The notes under the pieces: model-generated | The model's input: the letters and a program-made list of their open reading frames with translations, nothing else | Database searches by the model: none | What the model was told of the DNA's origin: nothing | Assembly (NCBI RefSeq): GCF_023544715.1 | Contig: NZ_JAMJEZ010000009.1 | Location: forward strand, 1-64,000 | Direction: 5' to 3' | Length of the DNA stretch: 64,000 nt | From: Pseudomonas eutrophicaquae | Lineage (GTDB): Bacteria > Pseudomonadota > Gammaproteobacteria > Pseudomonadales > Pseudomonadaceae | Part shown: positions 9,111-19,016 of the stretch, piece by piece | How the letters are laid out: each line of letters begins with the position of its first letter | Numbering within the stretch: the first letter of the stretch is position 1 | Translations under genes and position numbers: made by a program

Positions 9111-10931
9111 ATGAGCCGATCTGATCCCGCTACACCCGCCCGTTTGCCGCGTCTGCTATGGGTCAGCCCTCGTTGCCTGCTGGATACCTCCAGCCCTGCA
9201 GCGATTCGGGCGCGCCAGCTGTTGCAGCAGCTGGCCAGGCTCGGCTGGGAGGTGGAAATCCTGGGCGCCACCGTGTTCGGGCGTCCGGAAGGCCGCCTGT
9301 CCCTGCAGGCCAGCTGGGCGGCTGTCGTGGCTCAGCGCGGTGGGTGGGTCACGATCAATGATGCGGCCCTGAGTCATCGCGTTCATGTGACCCGTGACAC
9401 GCAGCGCCTGCAGATGGGGTCTGACGAGTCGCTGAGTCTGTTCAATGCCTTTGTCAGCACCTGCGAGCGCCTGCGCCCCGATCTGGTGCTGTGTGAAGCG
9501 ACGGGCGAGGTGCTGGACATGCTGCTCAGCGCTGAGGCACGCCGCCTCGGGAGCAAGGTGGTGGCCTTGCTCGGTGATCAAGTCTCGGCCGGGCAGCGCT
9601 GGTGCCGGGATGTGGATCTGATCCTGACCGAGCGCCCCGAAGTCGCTGCAAGCTGCCTTGAGCGCGACAACCTGACCGTGCGTGCTGTTGCATTCGCCGC
9701 ACCGCTCACCGCGTCAGCGTCCGGCGAGCCTGTAGCGGCTGAGCCTGCCGTTGAGCTGCTGGCGACGCTGCGCCCTCTGTTGTTGTCGCAGGGCGTCGAC
9801 TGCGCCATACCCGAACGGGAGGCGCGGCCGGTACGGTTTTCCTCACCGCTGCAGCCCCGTCAGCCTGTCGTAGAGGCGTCGCGTCCCCGCCAGCGTCTGT
9901 TGCTCAACAGCCTGATCGGCGGGCCTACCTCGATGGGGCGGGTCGGCGAGGCGTTGCTGCGCCACCTGCAGGCCTGTCCGGGCATCGAGGCGCGACTGCT
10001 GCCGTTCAAGCAGGAGCCGATGCTGGGCCGCTGGCCGGAGTGGATTGCCCGCTGCGTGGACTATCGGCCCGAGCGCCGGATGTTCGATCAGCAGATCAAG
10101 TTCTGCTCGGTGCGCGAGGCTCATCAGCGGCGTCTGGCGCATGAGGTCACCCCTTGGTTTTTCCATGATGTGGACGGGCTGCCGGCATCCTGTGTGCAGG
10201 CGCTGAACAGCAACGATCGGGTATATGCCTGCAGCCACTTCGTTGCATCGGTGTTCAAGCGTCACGGCGTGACGGTGCCCGTCGAGGTGCTGGGGCATGG
10301 ATTTGATCCCGAGGTGTACCGCTATGTGCCGCGTGCCCGTGGGGAGTGGTTTACCTTCCTCTGTGTGGCCGAGCACACGGCCCGCAAGAACCTGCCGATG
10401 CTGATCCGCGCCTTCGAGCGTGCCTTTGCCGCCACACCCGGCGTACGCCTGCGCCTCAAGACCGGTGTGCATGATGCCTCGCAGCTGCGCAGCCTGATTC
10501 GCGACCCCGAGCGCGTGTGGCTCGATACCCGCCTGCGTGCCGGAGATGCCGAGATGGCGCAGCTGTATCAGGAGGCGGACTGCTTTGTATTGCCGACGCG
10601 CCTGGAGGGATTTGGCATGCCGATCCTTGAAGCCATGGCCACGGGGCTGCCGGTGATCGTCACCGACTACAGCGGGCATCTGGATTTCTGTAATGCCGAT
10701 AACGCCTGGCTGATTCGCAGCAAAGGGCTGGTTGCCGCCGATACGCGCTGCTTCCCCCATCTGCCGGGGCTTTGGAGCGAGCCGTGCGAGGAGCACCTGA
10801 TCGAGCTGATGCGTGGTGCCGTGGCCGACTACGAGGCCACTCAGGCGCGCGGCCTGCGCGGCTGGCAGCACGTGCAGGATGGCTGGACCTGGACGGCCCA
10901 GCTGGGCCGGGTGTTTGCCCCGCAGGCATGA
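9111..10931 (+). CDS. Two-part GT4-family glycosyltransferase
   Basis: 606 residues, ATG 9111 preceded by AAGGAA. Residues about 8-200 resemble the N-terminal half of the upstream glycosyltransferase (PRLLWVSPRCLLDTSSPAA; GWEVEILGATVF), but no matching C-terminal half follows. After a linker (about 205-260) a complete GT4 unit begins at LLLNSLIGGPTSMGRVGEAL. It has VPVEVLGHGFDPEVYRY, FTFLCVAEHTARKNLPMLI and the E-x7-E region PTRLEGFGMPILEAMATGLP. The arrangement looks like a fusion of a shared N-terminal domain to a second enzyme. Probably acts with the 7690 and 11053 genes on one glycan. Confidence 0.8.
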   Translation: MSRSDPATPARLPRLLWVSPRCLLDTSSPAAIRARQLLQQLARLGWEVEILGATVFGRPEGRLSLQASWAAVVAQRGGWVTINDAALSHRVHVTRDTQRLQMGSDESLSLFNAFVSTCERLRPDLVLCEATGEVLDMLLSAEARRLGSKVVALLGDQVSAGQRWCRDVDLILTERPEVAASCLERDNLTVRAVAFAAPLTASASGEPVAAEPAVELLATLRPLLLSQGVDCAIPEREARPVRFSSPLQPRQPVVEASRPRQRLLLNSLIGGPTSMGRVGEALLRHLQACPGIEARLLPFKQEPMLGRWPEWIARCVDYRPERRMFDQQIKFCSVREAHQRRLAHEVTPWFFHDVDGLPASCVQALNSNDRVYACSHFVASVFKRHGVTVPVEVLGHGFDPEVYRYVPRARGEWFTFLCVAEHTARKNLPMLIRAFERAFAATPGVRLRLKTGVHDASQLRSLIRDPERVWLDTRLRAGDAEMAQLYQEADCFVLPTRLEGFGMPILEAMATGLPVIVTDYSGHLDFCNADNAWLIRSKGLVAADTRCFPHLPGLWSEPCEEHLIELMRGAVADYEATQARGLRGWQHVQDGWTWTAQLGRVFAPQA

Positions 10932-11052
10932 ATGGTCGCGCAGCGGCCCTGGTAGGTCGAGGGTGAGCCGTTATCCTGGCATGCAGGAGCCGTGGCAGGT
11001 CATGCTGCCTGCTTGTCCAATTCAAGTCTGGTCATAGCCTGAAAGGAACAGT

Positions 11053-11979
11053 ATGTCCCCCAAGATCTCTGTCATTTTCCCCGTCGGTGACCGGCTGCCG
11101 TTTCTGGCCGAAGCCATTGAGTCGATCCTCGCGCAGACCTTCACCGACTTCGAGCTGCTGGTGGTGCTCGATGGGGTGTCCGAGCCGGTACGCGCCTGCG
11201 TGGCCAGCTATGGGGATGCCCGTATCCGCTGCATTGACCTGCCCCTCAACATGGGGGTCAGCAATGCGCGCAATGTCGCGATCGCGCAAGCCAGGGCGCC
11301 TTATCTGGCGCTGATGGACTCGGATGATGTGGCGTTGCCGGAGCGCTTTGCCCGCCAGTATGCCTTCATGCAGGCCAACCCGCAGGTCACCGTCTGCGGC
11401 AGTAATTCAATCAAACTGCTCAAGGATGGGCGCCGTGTCCCCATGCGTTATCCGCAGACTGACGGGCTGATCAAGTCGCGCCTTTTGGTCGTGAATGCGG
11501 CCATTCTCAACCCGACAGCCATGCTGCGCAGCGAGTTCGTCCACCGTCACGCCCTGCGCTACGACGCCAACTTCCCCCGTGATCATGACCACCGTTTCTA
11601 TGTCGAGATGCTGCGTCAGGGGGCTGTGTTCCATGGGCTGCAGGAGGAGCTGCTGCTCTATCGCCGTCATGAGGGCAACATCACCCAGAATCGCGAGGGG
11701 GTGGATGAGGAGAAGACCCGCGTGCGCGAGGCGCTGTGGCCGCTGTTCTTCCCCGAGCTGACCGCACGGGAGGCACGCATTCTGCTGCGTGGCCTGTGCC
11801 AGCAGCTCAGCCTCGACATGCTGGAGGCCTGCGAGCTGGTGGCGGCGTGCAACAAGGCGCTGGGTGAGCAGCGGGTCTTTTTCGGCGAGGACCGTGCCGA
11901 GCTGCAACGGCAGATCGGCCAGGCCCGGCAGCGGGTGCTGTCAGCCTTGCAGGCTTCTGCGAAGGGGGTGGGAGCGTGA
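11053..11979 (+). CDS. GT2-family glycosyltransferase
   Basis: 308 residues with a canonical GT-A start, [20 protein letters not shown], and the metal/nucleotide-sugar motif [14 protein letters not shown]. The middle carries [13 protein letters not shown], an acidic region where the GT2 catalytic base is expected. ATG 11053 has an AAGGAA site. Its stop overlaps the next start (GTGA), so it is translationally coupled to the UDP-xylose synthase. Likely adds a sugar to the glycan built by the neighbouring GT4 enzymes; specificity unknown. Confidence 0.85.
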   Translation: MSPKISVIFPVGDRLPFLAEAIESILAQTFTDFELLVVLDGVSEPVRACVASYGDARIRCIDLPLNMGVSNARNVAIAQARAPYLALMDSDDVALPERFARQYAFMQANPQVTVCGSNSIKLLKDGRRVPMRYPQTDGLIKSRLLVVNAAILNPTAMLRSEFVHRHALRYDANFPRDHDHRFYVEMLRQGAVFHGLQEELLLYRRHEGNITQNREGVDEEKTRVREALWPLFFPELTAREARILLRGLCQQLSLDMLEACELVAACNKALGEQRVFFGEDRAELQRQIGQARQRVLSALQASAKGVGA

Positions 11980-12941
11980 CCGGCAGAGCCTCTACGGGGC
12001 AGCGGGTCTTGGTGACGGGCGGGGCGGGCTTTCTCGGCTCGCACCTGTGCGAGCGTCTGCTGGCGCAGGGCCACGAAGTGCTCTGCGTGGATAACTGCTT
12101 CACGGGCGACAAGCGCAATATCCGCCATCTGCTCGCCCATCCGCGCTTCGAGTTCCTGCGTCATGATGTCTGCTTCCCGCTGTATGTCGAGGTGGACGCC
12201 ATCTACAACCTGGCCTGTCCGGCCTCTCCGGTGCATTACCAGCGCGATCCGGTGCAGACCACCAAAACCTCGGTGATGGGCACGATCAACCTGCTGGGCC
12301 TGGCCAAGCGCCTGAAGATTCCTCTGCTGCAGGCTTCCACCTCCGAAGTGTATGGCGATCCTGCGCTGCATCCCCAGCCGGAGAGCTACTGGGGCAACGT
12401 CAACCCCATCGGCCCGCGTGCCTGCTACGACGAAGGCAAGCGCTGTGCCGAGACCCTGTGTTTCGACTATCACCGTCAGTACGGGCTGGATGTGAAGGTG
12501 GTACGAATCTTCAATACCTACGGCCCGCGCATGAACCCGGCCGATGGCCGGGTGGTGAGCAACTTCATTGTCCAGGCGCTGCGCGGCGAGCCGATCACGC
12601 TGTACGGTGATGGCGAACAGACACGCAGCTTCTGCTATGTGGATGATCTGCTTGAGGGCTTCCTGCGCATGATGGCAACCCCGCCCGGCTTTGCCGGGCC
12701 GGTCAATCTGGGCAATCCGGGCGAGTTCAGCATGCGCGAGCTGGCGCATGAGGTGCTGGAGCTGACCGGATCCGCCTCGACGCTCGAATACCGCCCCTTG
12801 CCGGCGGACGACCCGCGTCAGCGTCAGCCGGACATCGCCTTGGCTCGGGCACGGCTTGGCTGGGAGCCGACGGTTGCGCTGCGCGAAGGCCTGATCCGCA
12901 CCATCGAGCATTTTCGCGGGGTGGTCGATGCCGTCTGCTGA
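11976..12941 (+). CDS. UDP-glucuronate decarboxylase (UDP-xylose synthase)
   Basis: 321 residues of the short-chain dehydrogenase/epimerase type. Visible: NAD-binding [13 protein letters not shown] at residue 10; the UXS signatures [20 protein letters not shown] and [10 protein letters not shown]; the YxxxK pair in [13 protein letters not shown]; and [20 protein letters not shown]. It converts UDP-glucuronate to UDP-xylose, supplying a pentose donor to the adjacent glycosyltransferases. The start is GTG 11976, overlapping the previous stop. UDP-glucuronate would come from UDP-glucose dehydrogenase, whose gene immediately downstream is destroyed here. Confidence 0.9.
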   Translation: MTGRASTGQRVLVTGGAGFLGSHLCERLLAQGHEVLCVDNCFTGDKRNIRHLLAHPRFEFLRHDVCFPLYVEVDAIYNLACPASPVHYQRDPVQTTKTSVMGTINLLGLAKRLKIPLLQASTSEVYGDPALHPQPESYWGNVNPIGPRACYDEGKRCAETLCFDYHRQYGLDVKVVRIFNTYGPRMNPADGRVVSNFIVQALRGEPITLYGDGEQTRSFCYVDDLLEGFLRMMATPPGFAGPVNLGNPGEFSMRELAHEVLELTGSASTLEYRPLPADDPRQRQPDIALARARLGWEPTVALREGLIRTIEHFRGVVDAVC

Positions 12942-13292
12942 GATGACTTCAGCGGCGCTGGAGCGCGGCATCATCGCGGTCGTGGGGCTTGGCCCATGCT
13001 GCTGACCGGGCCGACCGAGGCCGAGGCGATCAAGCTGTTCGCCAATACCTATCTGGCCATGCGTGTGGCCTACTTCAACGAGCTGGACAGCTACGCACAA
13101 GCGCACGGGCTGGACAGCCGGGCGATTGTCGAGGGCATCAGCCTGGATCCGCGAGTCGGCACGCACTACAACAACCCTTCCTTCGGTTACGGCGGCTACT
13201 GTCTGCCGAAGGATACCCGGCAGCTTTTGGCCAACTACCGGGAGGTTCCGAATGCGCTGATCCGTGCCATCGTCGACTCGAACCGCATTCAC
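12928..13292 (+). pseudogene. UDP-glucose/GDP-mannose dehydrogenase remnant, internally deleted and 3'-truncated
   Basis: ATG 12928 overlaps the preceding stop and encodes about 22 residues ending in the start of a Rossmann motif (IIAVVGLG). It then jumps, in another frame, to [20 protein letters not shown] and the catalytic-cysteine region [19 protein letters not shown]. About 180 residues (the rest of the NAD domain) are missing. The sequence is lost again after [12 protein letters not shown] near 13290, before the C-terminal UDP-binding domain. The product cannot be active. The intact enzyme would oxidise UDP-glucose to UDP-glucuronate for the UDP-xylose synthase just upstream. Confidence 0.85.
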
Positions 13293-13938
13293 TGCAGCTA
13301 TTCCGGTTGCCGCTGCTGCGCTGGAAACCGCTGAGGCAGCCGCTGAACTGGCGGCCGCCAAGCTGGCCGCCGCTCAAGCCGACGACGCAGCTGCCCTTGA
13401 GGTGGTAGAAGCCGCCCAGCTGGCGGTCGGTGCTGCAGCCGAAGGCGTGCCCGCCGCTCAGGCGGAGCTGGAGCTGGCAGAAGTTGCACAAATCGAGGCC
13501 GTCGAGGCACTCGATGCGGCCGACGCTGCACTGGTTGCTGCAGAAGTCGTCGTAGGTGCTGCCTTCCTCGCCGCCAACGAGGCCGATGCGGCCCTGCTGG
13601 TTGCCGAAGAGGCGGCTACTGAGGCGGCTGAGGCACTGGCAACCCTGCTGGCTGACGATGCTGCCTTGGCTGCCCTGGCTGACGCTCAGGCAGCTGACGC
13701 AGCTGCCGGCGTTGAGCTGGCGGATGCCCAGGCCGCTGACGCTGCAGCGGGTGACGAGGTGGAGGTCGCACTGACTGCAGATGCTGCCGCCAACCTGTCG
13801 CTGGAAGCGCTGCTGGCCATGCAGTCGCCGGTCGAGGAGCAAGGCACCGAGCAAGGCGCCATGGACGAGCCGGCCGACACCGGTTCCGAGCTGGCCCTGG
13901 TGGGTGTGTCCGAGCAGCCCTTCGACGCGCTGGTCTGA
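13264..13938 (+). pseudogene. Ala-rich coiled-coil-like protein, 5' end missing
   Basis: From about 13291 this frame encodes some 215 residues of Ala/Glu/Asp/Leu low-complexity sequence ([39 protein letters not shown]) that should form long helices. The frame opens inside the dehydrogenase remnant and the only start there (GTG 13264) has no well-placed ribosome site, so the original 5' part appears lost at the same junction. The C-terminus VSEQPFDALV has an acidic residue plus hydrophobic tail like the RTX and DUF4214 proteins here, suggesting the C-terminal part of a type I secreted surface protein. A strong terminator follows. Confidence 0.6.
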
Positions 13939-14004
13939 TGCAAGGTCAGGGGAACCGTTCATCGGCTCTCCTGACCTCGGTGAGCGCTGTATGTTGTAAG
14001 CAAG

Positions 14005-14036
14005 ACCCCGTCTCCCGCCTGGGAGGCGGGGTTTTT
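14005..14036 (+). terminator. Rho-independent terminator
   Basis: A 12-bp stem (ACCCCGTCTCCC with GGGAGGCGGGGT, one G-T pair), GCCT loop and TTTTT. It ends the Ala-rich gene and isolates the polysaccharide operon downstream. Confidence 0.9.
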
Positions 14037-14080
14037 ATTTATTCGGCATTCGCGCAGCGAGATGTCTGAGCTTTCCTGCC

Positions 14081-14109
14081 TTGCCTGCGTTACGGACCAT
14101 GCTTAACAT
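14081..14109 (+). promoter_or_regulatory. Possible sigma-70 promoter of the wzz-rml operon
   Basis: TTGCCT (14081-14086) and TAACAT (14104-14109) with a 17-base spacer, about 40 bases before the wzz start and just after the terminator. Moderate match only. Confidence 0.35.
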
Positions 14110-14151
14110 GGCGGCCCCGCCTTGACATGCAGACTCAGCAAGAGAGTGATC

Positions 14152-15426
14152 GTGACAGAACCCGTCGGCACCTACACCCGTCAGGATGAAGCCATCGACC
14201 TTCGCGCCCTGTGTGTCAGCCTGTGGAACGGCCGCCGTCTGCTGTTGCTGGTCACGCTGCTGATCACGGCGTGCGCCATCCTCTATGCGGTGCTGGCCAC
14301 CCCGTATTATGAAGTGCGCAGCCTGCTGCGCCCGGCCGCCATCAAGGATCTGGATGAGCTCAACGGCACGGATGTCTACGAGCTGTCTCCCGAGGATGCC
14401 CTCAAGCGGGTCGGCGCGGCACTGGCCTCCTACGAGAACCGCTACGAGTTCGTCCGCTCCAGCGAGGCCCTGAGCAATGCCCTTGCAAAGCCTGGCCGTA
14501 CCTTCGCCCAGGCCTTCGAGTACTTCAACGATCGCGCCTTCACCATGCTGCAGCCTGATCCGAAAAAGCAGGATGCACTGACGTCCTTTGTCGGTCTCAG
14601 CCTGACCTACCCACGCGGAGTCGATGGCGTGGCGCTGGTCAATGGTCTGGTCGAGTTCGCTATTGCGCGTGAGCGGGCTCGTATCGAAGAGGACTTTCGC
14701 ACCGTAGTGAATAACCGTCTGTCGGTACTGGATCGGCGTATCCAGGCGGCTCGTGCGGCTTACGATGCGGTCAAAGAGGCCGAGATCGCCCGACTGCTGG
14801 AGGGCGATACCATCAAGCGCGCCCTGCTTAAAGATGAACTTGAGGCGCTGCGCCAGATGCTGCGTACGCGCCGTGATGACCGTCTGGCAGAGTTGGAAGA
14901 GGCGATTGCCATTGCGCGTGCTCTGGGCATTCACAAGCCGACTAATCCGACTTCACTGGGTGAGACGCCGCGTACGGTCCAGGGCAGTGTGATCCGTACC
15001 GAGGTCAATAATCAGGATATTCCCCTGCACTTCATGGGGACCGAAGCGCTGAGCGCCGAGCGCAACGCGCTGCGTAAACGCACCTCCGATGACTTCACCG
15101 AGCCACGCATTGCCGAGATCCACAAGGAACTGCGCCTGCTGGAACAGAACCGTACTGTGCAGGCTTTCCAGGCACGTGAGAATGATGACCTGTTTCTCAA
15201 GGAGCTGGGTGAGCTGCGTGAGGAGGCGGGTCGCCTGCGGGCCCTCAAGGTCGACTTTACCCGTTTGAACCTGGTGCGCATCGACCAGCTGGCCAGCGAG
15301 CCACTGCAGCCGATCAAGCCCAGACGTGCGCTGATCGTTGCGGTAGGCATCGTGCTTGGTTTGCTGCTGGGCGCGCTGGTGGTGCTGCTGCGCGACCTTT
15401 TGCGTGGTCGGCTGCAGCCGCGCTGA
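14152..15426 (+). CDS. wzz: Wzz-type polysaccharide chain-length determinant
   Basis: 424 residues from GTG 14152 (AGAGAG upstream; an alternative TTG at 14122 would add 10 residues). The classic polysaccharide co-polymerase layout is visible: a membrane segment at about 25-48 ([19 protein letters not shown]), a periplasmic helix-rich domain of about 330 residues, and a second membrane segment at the C-terminus ([20 protein letters not shown]) preceded by the Pro-rich stretch PLQPIKPRR. No tyrosine-kinase domain follows. It sets the length of chains made by the Wzy polymerase encoded downstream, and heads the rml operon. Confidence 0.85.
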   Translation: MTEPVGTYTRQDEAIDLRALCVSLWNGRRLLLLVTLLITACAILYAVLATPYYEVRSLLRPAAIKDLDELNGTDVYELSPEDALKRVGAALASYENRYEFVRSSEALSNALAKPGRTFAQAFEYFNDRAFTMLQPDPKKQDALTSFVGLSLTYPRGVDGVALVNGLVEFAIARERARIEEDFRTVVNNRLSVLDRRIQAARAAYDAVKEAEIARLLEGDTIKRALLKDELEALRQMLRTRRDDRLAELEEAIAIARALGIHKPTNPTSLGETPRTVQGSVIRTEVNNQDIPLHFMGTEALSAERNALRKRTSDDFTEPRIAEIHKELRLLEQNRTVQAFQARENDDLFLKELGELREEAGRLRALKVDFTRLNLVRIDQLASEPLQPIKPRRALIVAVGIVLGLLLGALVVLLRDLLRGRLQPR

Positions 15427-15517
15427 TCGATTTCCGGGCGCTGGCCAACGCCTGCTGGCGGCCGCAGGTCATCACTGGTCTGCTCGGTCTGCCGTGTCTT
15501 TCAAGGATGCCTTTGCT

Positions 15518-16633
15518 ATGAAGATTCTCGTCACGGGTGGGGCCGGCTTTATCGGTTCGGCCCTGATTCGTCATGTGATCCGCCACACCGGCGACAGTGT
15601 GGTCAATCTCGACAAGCTGACCTATGCCGGTAACCTGGAGTCGCTGGCCGAGGCCCGTTTCAGTCCGCGTTATGCCTTCGAGCGGGTGGATATCTGTGAT
15701 CAGGTGCAGGTCGAACGGGTGCTGCGTGAGCATCAGCCCGATGCGGTAATGCACCTGGCTGCCGAGTCCCATGTCGATCGTTCCATCTCCGGGCCTGCCG
15801 CCTTTATCGAGACCAATATTGTCGGTACCTGCAGTCTGCTGGAGGCGGTACGCCAGTACTGGCAGACGCTGGAGGGGGTGCGGCGTCAGGCGTTTCGCTT
15901 CCATCATATTTCCACCGATGAGGTGTATGGCGATCTGGACGCGCAGGGGCTGTTCACCGAGCAGACCCCCTATGCGCCCAGCAGCCCCTACAGTGCCAGC
16001 AAGGCCAGCTCCGACCATCTGGTGCGCGCCTGGCAGCGCACCTATGGTCTGCCGACCCTGGTGACCAACTGCTCCAATAACTACGGCCCGTGCCACTTCC
16101 CCGAGAAGCTGATTCCGCTGATGATCCTCAACGCGCTGGAGGGCAAGCCCTTGCCGGTCTACGGGCGCGGTGATCAGGTACGCGACTGGCTGTACGTGGA
16201 GGATCACGCTCGGGCGCTGTATCGGGTACTCACCGGCGGCAAGATCGGTGAAACCTACAACATCGGTGGCCACAACGAGAAGCGCAATATCGAGGTTGTA
16301 CAGGTGCTGTGCGCGCTGCTTGACGAGCTGCGCCCGCTATCGGCCAATCCCGCCGTGCGTGACGCGATGCGCGCCCGCGGGCTGGCGGGCGGGCATTATC
16401 GCGAGCTGATCACCTATGTGCAGGATCGTCCGGGGCATGACCTGCGTTATGCCATCGATGCCAGCAAGATCCAGCGCGAGCTGGGCTGGGTGCCCGAGGA
16501 GACCTTCGAGAGCGGTATCCGCAAGACGGTGCAGTGGTATCTGGACAATCCCGAGTGGGTGACCAACGTCAAGAGCGGTGCCTATCAGCAGTGGCTCGAT
16601 CAGCACTACACCACGCGGATGCTCAGCCCATGA
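15518..16633 (+). CDS. rmlB: dTDP-glucose 4,6-dehydratase
   Basis: 371 residues; ATG 15518 follows CAAGGA, and the open frame upstream overlaps wzz and is ignored. Visible: NAD-binding [23 protein letters not shown]; the dehydratase signature STDEVYGDL; and YxxxK in [11 protein letters not shown]. Second step of dTDP-L-rhamnose synthesis: dTDP-glucose to the 4-keto-6-deoxy sugar. The gene order rmlBDAC is that of Pseudomonas, with ATGA overlaps between all four genes. Confidence 0.95.
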   Translation: MKILVTGGAGFIGSALIRHVIRHTGDSVVNLDKLTYAGNLESLAEARFSPRYAFERVDICDQVQVERVLREHQPDAVMHLAAESHVDRSISGPAAFIETNIVGTCSLLEAVRQYWQTLEGVRRQAFRFHHISTDEVYGDLDAQGLFTEQTPYAPSSPYSASKASSDHLVRAWQRTYGLPTLVTNCSNNYGPCHFPEKLIPLMILNALEGKPLPVYGRGDQVRDWLYVEDHARALYRVLTGGKIGETYNIGGHNEKRNIEVVQVLCALLDELRPLSANPAVRDAMRARGLAGGHYRELITYVQDRPGHDLRYAIDASKIQRELGWVPEETFESGIRKTVQWYLDNPEWVTNVKSGAYQQWLDQHYTTRMLSP

Positions 16634-17529
16634 AGATTCTGTTGCTTGGCAAGCAAGGCCAGGTGGGCTGGGAGTTGCAGCGCGCGCTGGCCCCGTTGGG
16701 GGAGGTGGTAGCGCTGGATCGCCATGGGGAGGCAGGCTTGTGCGGAAATCTGAGTGATCTGCCCGGCCTGCGGTCGACGCTGCGTGATCTGCGCCCGGAC
16801 GTAGTCGTGAATGCTGCAGCCTATACGGCGGTGGACAAGGCGCAGGCCGAGCCGCAGCTGGCCACACTGATCAATGCCGAGGCGCCACGCCTGCTGGCCG
16901 AGGAGATGCAGGCGCTGGGTGGCTGGCTGGTGCATTACTCGACCGATTATGTCTTTGATGGCTCCGGCACACGGCCCTGGCGTGAGGAGGATGCTACCGC
17001 CCCCCTCAATCGGTACGGCCTGAGCAAGTGGTTAGGCGAGCAGGCGATCCGTCAGAGTGGCTGCCAGCATCTGATCCTGCGGACCAGTTGGGTGTATGGC
17101 GGCCATGGCAACAACTTTGCCCGCACCATGCTGCGTCTGGCGCGTGAGCGCGAGACGCTGCAGGTCATCGATGATCAGTACGGTGCGCCGACCGGCGCCG
17201 AGCTGCTGGCCGATGCCACGGCCCATGCCCTGCGCAGCTTGCCGGCTGCCCCCGAGCGCAGTGGCACCTACCATCTGGCGGCAGCCGGCGAGGTGAGCTG
17301 GTACGGTTATGCGTGTCAGGTCATCGAGTATTGGCGTGCCCTTGGTCAGCCACTGCAGGTGCGCGAGATCCGCCCGATCCCGACCTCAGCCTATCCGCTG
17401 CCCGCGCCGCGTCCCCATAATTCGCGCCTTGATACCTGTAAATTCACCCGCACCTTCGGTCTGCAGCTGCCTGCCTGGCAGTCCGGTGTGCGGCGCATGC
17501 TTGATGAGCTCAAAGGAGTGCCGCTATGA
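16630..17529 (+). CDS. rmlD: dTDP-4-dehydrorhamnose reductase
   Basis: 299 residues, start ATG 16630 in an ATGA overlap with rmlB. N-terminal NADPH site [17 protein letters not shown]; the SDR catalytic region STDYVFDG and [10 protein letters not shown] (YxxxK). Final step of dTDP-L-rhamnose synthesis, reducing the 4-keto group. Usual length for the family. Confidence 0.95.
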   Translation: MKILLLGKQGQVGWELQRALAPLGEVVALDRHGEAGLCGNLSDLPGLRSTLRDLRPDVVVNAAAYTAVDKAQAEPQLATLINAEAPRLLAEEMQALGGWLVHYSTDYVFDGSGTRPWREEDATAPLNRYGLSKWLGEQAIRQSGCQHLILRTSWVYGGHGNNFARTMLRLARERETLQVIDDQYGAPTGAELLADATAHALRSLPAAPERSGTYHLAAAGEVSWYGYACQVIEYWRALGQPLQVREIRPIPTSAYPLPAPRPHNSRLDTCKFTRTFGLQLPAWQSGVRRMLDELKGVPL

Positions 17530-18410
17530 GTCAGCGCAAGGGAATCATCCTCGCCGGAGGTTCTGGCAGTCGCTTGCACCCGATCACTCTCGGGGTATCC
17601 AAGCAGTTGCTGCCGATCTACGACAAGCCGATGGTCTATTACCCGCTGTCGGTGCTGATGCTGGCGGGGATTCGCGAGATCCTGCTGATTTCGACCCCGG
17701 ATGATCTGCCAGGCTTTCGTCGCCTGCTGGGAGACGGCAGCCGTTTTGGCATCTCGCTGCAGTATGCCGAGCAGCCCTCGCCCGATGGTCTGGCGCAGGC
17801 TTTTCTCATCGGTGAGGAGTTCATCGGCACTGATAATGTCTGCCTGATCCTCGGTGACAACATTTTCTATGGCCAGCATTTCTCGGCGCACTTGCAAGCT
17901 GCCAGCCAGCGCGAGCAGGGCGCGACCATTTTTGGCTATCGGGTGGCCGATCCCGAGCGCTTTGGTGTAGTGGAATTCGATGCTGCCGGGCGGGCCATCA
18001 GCATCGAGGAGAAGCCCAGATCGCCCAGATCCCACTATGCGGTGACCGGCCTGTATTTCTATGACAATCAGGTGGTGGATATCGCCCGCTCGATCCGTCC
18101 CTCCGCCCGCGGCGAGCTGGAGATCACCGATGTCAACCGTATCTATCTTGAGGCGCAGCGTCTGAACGTCGAGATGCTCGGCCGTGGCTTTGCCTGGCTG
18201 GATACCGGCACCCATGAGTCACTGCTAGAGGCAGGGCATTTTGTCCATACCATCGAGCAGCGCCAGGGGCTCAAGGTAGCCTGCCTTGAGGAGATTGCCT
18301 TCCATCAGGGCTGGCTGAGCGCCGCGCAGTTGCAGGAGCAGGCGCAGCAGTTGCAGAAGACCGGTTATGGGCAATATCTGATGGCGCTGTTGCGTGAGGT
18401 GCATCCATGA
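17526..18410 (+). CDS. rmlA: Glucose-1-phosphate thymidylyltransferase
   Basis: 294 residues. Nucleotidyltransferase signature [21 protein letters not shown] at the N-terminus, then [10 protein letters not shown] and ILGDNIFYG. First step of dTDP-L-rhamnose synthesis, joining dTTP and glucose-1-phosphate; usually feedback-inhibited by dTDP-rhamnose. ATGA overlaps at both ends. Confidence 0.95.
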   Translation: MSQRKGIILAGGSGSRLHPITLGVSKQLLPIYDKPMVYYPLSVLMLAGIREILLISTPDDLPGFRRLLGDGSRFGISLQYAEQPSPDGLAQAFLIGEEFIGTDNVCLILGDNIFYGQHFSAHLQAASQREQGATIFGYRVADPERFGVVEFDAAGRAISIEEKPRSPRSHYAVTGLYFYDNQVVDIARSIRPSARGELEITDVNRIYLEAQRLNVEMLGRGFAWLDTGTHESLLEAGHFVHTIEQRQGLKVACLEEIAFHQGWLSAAQLQEQAQQLQKTGYGQYLMALLREVHP

Positions 18411-18973
18411 AGCTGATCGAGACTCGGATCCCAGGGGTCGTGGTGGTCGAACCGACGCTGTTTGCCGACGAGCGCGGCTGGTTCATGGAGAGCTTCAATG
18501 CGGCTCGCTTCGAGGCAGCACTGGCTGCCGCAGGCCTGCCATCGCCGGGTGAGTTTGTGCAGGATAACCACTCTTGCTCGCAGCAGGGTGTGCTGCGTGG
18601 CCTGCACTATCAGCTGCCGCCCAATGCCCAGGGCAAGCTGGTGCGTGTGGTGGCAGGTGCAGCCTTTGATGTGGCGGTGGATATCCGTCAGGGCTCACCG
18701 ACCTTTGGTGAGTGGGTAGGCGTCGAGCTGTCGGCGGCAAATCATCGCATGCTGTGGATACCCGCAGGGTTTGCTCATGGCTTTGTCGCACTGCAGGACA
18801 ACACGCATTTTCTGTACAAGACCACGGCCTACTACACCAAGGCCGATGAGCGGTGTATCCGCTACGACGATCCCCGTATCGCCATCGCCTGGCCGTCCGG
18901 CGTGGCGCTGAAGCTGTCTGACAAGGATCGTGAGGGCGTACTGCTGGCCGATGCCGAGGTCTTTGCGGCCTGA
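18407..18973 (+). CDS. rmlC: dTDP-4-dehydrorhamnose 3,5-epimerase
   Basis: 188 residues, cupin fold. [18 protein letters not shown] contains the family signature with the catalytic His, followed by [18 protein letters not shown] and GFAHGFVAL. Third step of dTDP-L-rhamnose synthesis. Completes rmlBDAC; the flippase follows after 43 bases. Confidence 0.95.
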   Translation: MKLIETRIPGVVVVEPTLFADERGWFMESFNAARFEAALAAAGLPSPGEFVQDNHSCSQQGVLRGLHYQLPPNAQGKLVRVVAGAAFDVAVDIRQGSPTFGEWVGVELSAANHRMLWIPAGFAHGFVALQDNTHFLYKTTAYYTKADERCIRYDDPRIAIAWPSGVALKLSDKDREGVLLADAEVFAA

Positions 18974-19016
18974 TGCGCGCTGTCTGCTGCTGTGATGTAC
19001 GCCGGGAGCATGCCTG

